Assembly: GCA_963817735.1 (NCBI GenBank)
Contig: CAWFPP010000009.1
Coordinates: forward strand, 1-64,000
Source of the DNA: Bog-473 sp963817735
Lineage (GTDB): Bacteria > Actinomycetota > Acidimicrobiia > Acidimicrobiales > RAAP-2
Length of the DNA: 64,000 nucleotides
Reading direction: 5' to 3'
Part shown: positions 61,470-64,000 of the stretch, one piece after another
Numbering within the stretch: position 1 is the stretch's first letter
Layout: each line of letters opens with the position of its first letter
Notes under the pieces: model-generated
The model's database searches: none
What the model saw: the letters and a program-made list of their open reading frames with translations, nothing else
Told to the model about the DNA's origin: nothing
Position numbers and translations under genes: made by a program

Positions 61470-62144
61470 ATGCGGCTCGCCTTCGCCTACGCGTTCGCAT
61501 TCCTACCCATGCCGCTCAAGCGGCTGGTCGCGCAGTGGGTCTACGGCTGGGACATCCACCCGACCGCGTACATCGGCCCGAGCGTGCTGACGGTGCGCCA
61601 CGTGTCCATGGGTCCCGGTGCCTCCATCGGCGGTCGCAACACGATCACCAACCTCGACGAGCTGCGCATGGGGGAAGGCGCGGTCATCGGATCGGGGAAC
61701 ATGGTCAAGGGCTGGTGGGACCATCCGACCGAGGCCTTGGCCCAGCGCAACCCCTCTCTCCTGCTCGGGGACCACGCCCAAATCGCGTCGTACCACTACA
61801 TCGACTGCGTCGACACCTTGGAGCTCGGACCGCACGCCGCCGTCGCCGGCTTCCGGTCGACCGTGTTGACCCACTCCATCGACCTCATGCGGGACAAGTA
61901 CGTCGTCGGCCCCGTCGTCCTCGGCGAGTGTGCGGTGGTCATGTCCGGCTGCATGCTGCTCGCCGGCACACGGGTCCCGCCACGCAGCATCGTCTCTGCC
62001 GGTTCCGTCGTCGACACCAAACTTTCCGGCGAGCAGACGCTGTTCCGTGGCAACCCCGCCGTGGCGGTCCGTGATCTCCCGGACAGGTTGGGCTTCTTCC
62101 ACAGGGGACGGGTGCCCAGCCACGCCGCCGGCACCGAGCGCTGA
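61470..62144 (+). CDS. left-handed beta-helix acyltransferase (WbbJ-like), paralogue B
   Basis: A 224-residue hexapeptide acyltransferase and clear paralogue of the one at 43022. Shared stretches include the start (MRL-A), W(D/E)I(H/D)PTAYIG, RH(V/L)SMGP(G/E)ASIG, G-FRSTVLTHSIDL in place of GFRCTVLTHSLNL, and ARSIVSAGSVV-like PRSIVSAGSVVDT. The ATG lies 26 bases after the epimerase stop. The two may act on different positions or sugars of one polymer. Acyl donor probably acetyl-CoA; unproven. Confidence 0.87.
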   Translation: MRLAFAYAFAFLPMPLKRLVAQWVYGWDIHPTAYIGPSVLTVRHVSMGPGASIGGRNTITNLDELRMGEGAVIGSGNMVKGWWDHPTEALAQRNPSLLLGDHAQIASYHYIDCVDTLELGPHAAVAGFRSTVLTHSIDLMRDKYVVGPVVLGECAVVMSGCMLLAGTRVPPRSIVSAGSVVDTKLSGEQTLFRGNPAVAVRDLPDRLGFFHRGRVPSHAAGTER

Positions 62145-62271
62145 CGCCGGCGGCGTGGTGTTCTGGACCGTCACCCGAGGAAGGTCCGGCGTGGGAGGTG
62201 CGGCAGTCTCGGGCACAACAACAGAACGGTCGGTCGGCCTCGGGAGGCCGGCGAGAAATGTTCGGACGTCG

Positions 62272-63724
62272 CTATTCGATGGAGGACACCCGTGCGTCGG
62301 CCAGAGGGCCGTTGGCGCGCAAGGCCGAGACGACACCCGCCGCGGCGGCAATGCCGGCGAGGACGTAGGCGGTCACGGTGAACGCGTGCTGTGCGCCGCT
62401 CGTCCCGGCGCTGTCGCCTCCCGCCACGACGAACACGGTGCCCGTCAGGGCCAACCCCAGGGCCGTTCCCATGCCGCGGGTCATGTTGAGGACGCCGGAG
62501 GCCATGCCGGCCTGCTGGCCCGGGGCGGCGCCCATGATCGACGCGTTGTTCGGTGAGGTGAAGAGCCCCAGGCCGACACCGATCACCGCCAACAGGACCA
62601 GGAATCCGGCGGTGGAAGGGCGGAGTGAGCCCAGCAGCGCCAGTCCCACAGCGACAAGAGCCATGCCGCTCACGGTGAGAGGGCGCGCCCCGAGGCGGTC
62701 CGCCCAGCGTCCGGCCAGCGGCGCCACGACACCGAACGCCAACGGCATGGCCATGAGCTCCAGACCGGATCGGGCCACACCCAGGCCGAGCCCCCGCTGC
62801 AAGTAGAAGGGGACCAGCAGCAGGACCCCGAACATCACCAGATAGGAACCGACGCCGCTGGCGATCCCCGTCGAGAAGCGGGCATTGCGGAACAGCCCGA
62901 GGTCGAGCATGGGGTCGTTGTCCCGTCGCTCGTGCCAGATGAACAGCGCCACCAACACGGCGGCGGCCGCAAAGAGCCCGATGATGAGGCCCGAGTTCCA
63001 GCCCAGCTCGGCTCCGAACGAGATGGCCGACAGGAGCGCCACCACCGCCGGGAAGAAGATCCCGAGCCCAGCTCCAGTCGAAACGGACCCGCGCCATGAG
63101 GTCGCGGCTGCGCGGCACCAGCAGAATGGCGGCGACGGCGCCGAAGATCCCGAAGGGGACGTTGACGAAGAAGATCAGGCGCCACCCGCCGGCGGCGAGG
63201 AGCAGCCCGCCGATCGTCGGACCGAGGGCGAGACCCAGCGCCTGGGCCGTACCCTGCAGGCCGATGGCCCGCCCCAGCGCCCGAGCGGGGACGACCAGCA
63301 CGATGATGGCCAGGCTGTTGGCCTGCAACATCGCCGCGCCGACCGCCTGCAGCGCCCGGAAGCCGCAGAGCGCCGCCAGCCCCGGAGCGAGGCCGCACAG
63401 CACCGACGCCAGCGTGAAGATCACGAAGCCGTAGACGTACAGGAGCTTGCGGCCCCACATGTCGGCGAAACGCCCGACGGCGACGACGGTGGCCACCAGC
63501 ACCAGCAGGTAGGACAGGCCGACCCACGTGACGGCGCCGATGGAGGCGTCGAAGGTGTGCTGCAGGGTCGGCAGGGCGACGGTGACGATGGACGCGTCCA
63601 GCTGGCCCATGAACGCGCCGACGCAGACCGCGGCCACGGCGAACCAGTGGGCGTCGCGGCGTTCCCGTATGGCTTCGGGCCGCCGGGGCTCGACCAGCAG
63701 CCGGTCCCACAGACGCTGCGTCAT
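62272..63724 (-). CDS. DHA2-type MFS exporter, frameshifted
   Basis: About 484 residues after correcting one shift near 63065-63075. The N-terminal frame (ATG 63724) has CVGAFMGQLDASIVTVALPTLQHTFDASIGAVTWVGLSYLLVLVATVVAVGRFADMWGRK, the DHA2 signature, and GPTIGGLLLAAGGWRLIFFVNVPFG. The other frame continues MVALLSAISFGAELGWNSGL to ADARVSSIE at 62272. About 14 helices. The ATG overlaps the stop of the glycoside hydrolase gene upstream (ATGA). Substrate unknown; no regulator is adjacent in the window. Confidence 0.84.
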
Positions 63725-64000
63725 GGCGTGGGCGAACCGCCCCAGGTGACGAGGGCGCTCGACCTGATGTCGCGTGACGACGTGCCGACGAGCACCTCGT
63801 AGCGACCGGGGTCGCTGCGCCACGCGTGCGTGTCGGTGTCCCAGTAGCGGAAGGCGGCGGCGCCCAGCGGCACGCGTACGGTCGTACGGGCCGCCGGGGT
63901 CGAGGGTGACCTTGGCGAACCCGGCCAGCTCTCGGTCGGGCCGGCGGACCCGCGACTCCGGGGCCCGCACGTAGACCTGCACCACCTCGGTGCCCCGCCT
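63721..64000 (-). CDS. family 3 glycoside hydrolase, C-terminal Fn3-like end (partial, frameshifted)
   Basis: The right edge cuts this gene; only the last 90 or so codons are seen. VVQVYVRAPESRVRRPDRELAGFAKVTLDPGG is the typical start of the fibronectin-III-like domain that closes GH3 beta-glucosidases. After a shift near 63880-63895 the other frame gives VRVPLGAAAFRYWDTDTHAWRSDPGRYEVLVGTSSRDIR, the rest of that domain, to TGA at 63721. The catalytic domain would lie outside. Its stop overlaps the MFS start, suggesting one transcript. Confidence 0.75.
   Translation of the reverse strand, partial: GGAPRWCRSTCGPRSRGSAGPTESWPGSPRSPSTPAARTTVRVPLGAAAFRYWDTDTHAWRSDPGRYEVLVGTSSRDIRSSALVTWGGSPTP

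Overview
The window is a 64 kb piece of a GC-rich chromosome, most probably from an actinobacterium of the Acidimicrobiia type. This rests on strong GC bias, many GTG starts, very short or absent leaders, an ECF42-type sigma factor with its DGPF partner, and a secreted protein with tandem GGYW..ASDGGIF..GDA..YGS repeats, a repeat style I know mainly from that class. No rRNA, replication origin, CRISPR array or phage structural gene is visible.

Layout. 1-5 kb is accessory-looking: a broken IS1595-type transposase at the left edge, a degenerate tRNA-like sequence, gene-poor DNA, then small genes (ArsR regulator plus SRPBCC protein, a cut-off SRPBCC fragment, a RibD-C/DHFR-like protein, a VOC protein). 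5-13.6 kb holds an MFS transporter fused to two cyclic-nucleotide-binding domains, an FAD monooxygenase, small NTF2-like and hypothetical proteins, an enoyl-CoA hydratase and the secreted repeat protein. 13.9-19.9 kb has a class B penicillin-binding protein, a zinc-type ArsR sensor overlapping a CDF metal exporter, a TrmA/RlmD-like RNA methyltransferase, and the DGPF/ECF42 pair with a recognisable promoter. 19.9-28 kb looks catabolic: an SDR, a Baeyer-Villiger monooxygenase and an alpha/beta hydrolase could turn an alcohol into a ketone, then an ester, then acid plus alcohol; an L,D-transpeptidase, a Rid protein, an esterase and a phytoene-desaturase-like flavoenzyme follow. 28-39.6 kb has an unusual hybrid histidine kinase, an ABC-F protein, a YdcF-like protein, a large membrane protein, a PrmC-related methyltransferase, a DHA2 exporter with a divergent MarR regulator, and an ABC exporter.

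39.6-62.1 kb appears to be a surface-polysaccharide locus. It contains a chain-length protein (Wzz-like), polymerase/ligase (Wzy-like), flippase (Wzx-like), four glycosyltransferases, a GDP-mannose 3,5-epimerase-like enzyme, two paralogous left-handed beta-helix acyltransferases, and TylF-, FkbM- and other SAM methyltransferases. A tight minus-strand cassette of methyltransferase, acyl carrier protein, adenylate-forming ligase and ketoreductase lies at its left edge. The initiating sugar-phosphate transferase is not in the window. The end holds an MFS exporter and the C-terminal part of a family 3 glycoside hydrolase.

From about 37.5 kb to the right end at least eleven genes or gene parts are split by single frameshifts, while 3.9-37.5 kb has none that I can see. 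I read most of these as sequence errors rather than dead genes, so the frameshifted genes are given as one feature each with the shift located.
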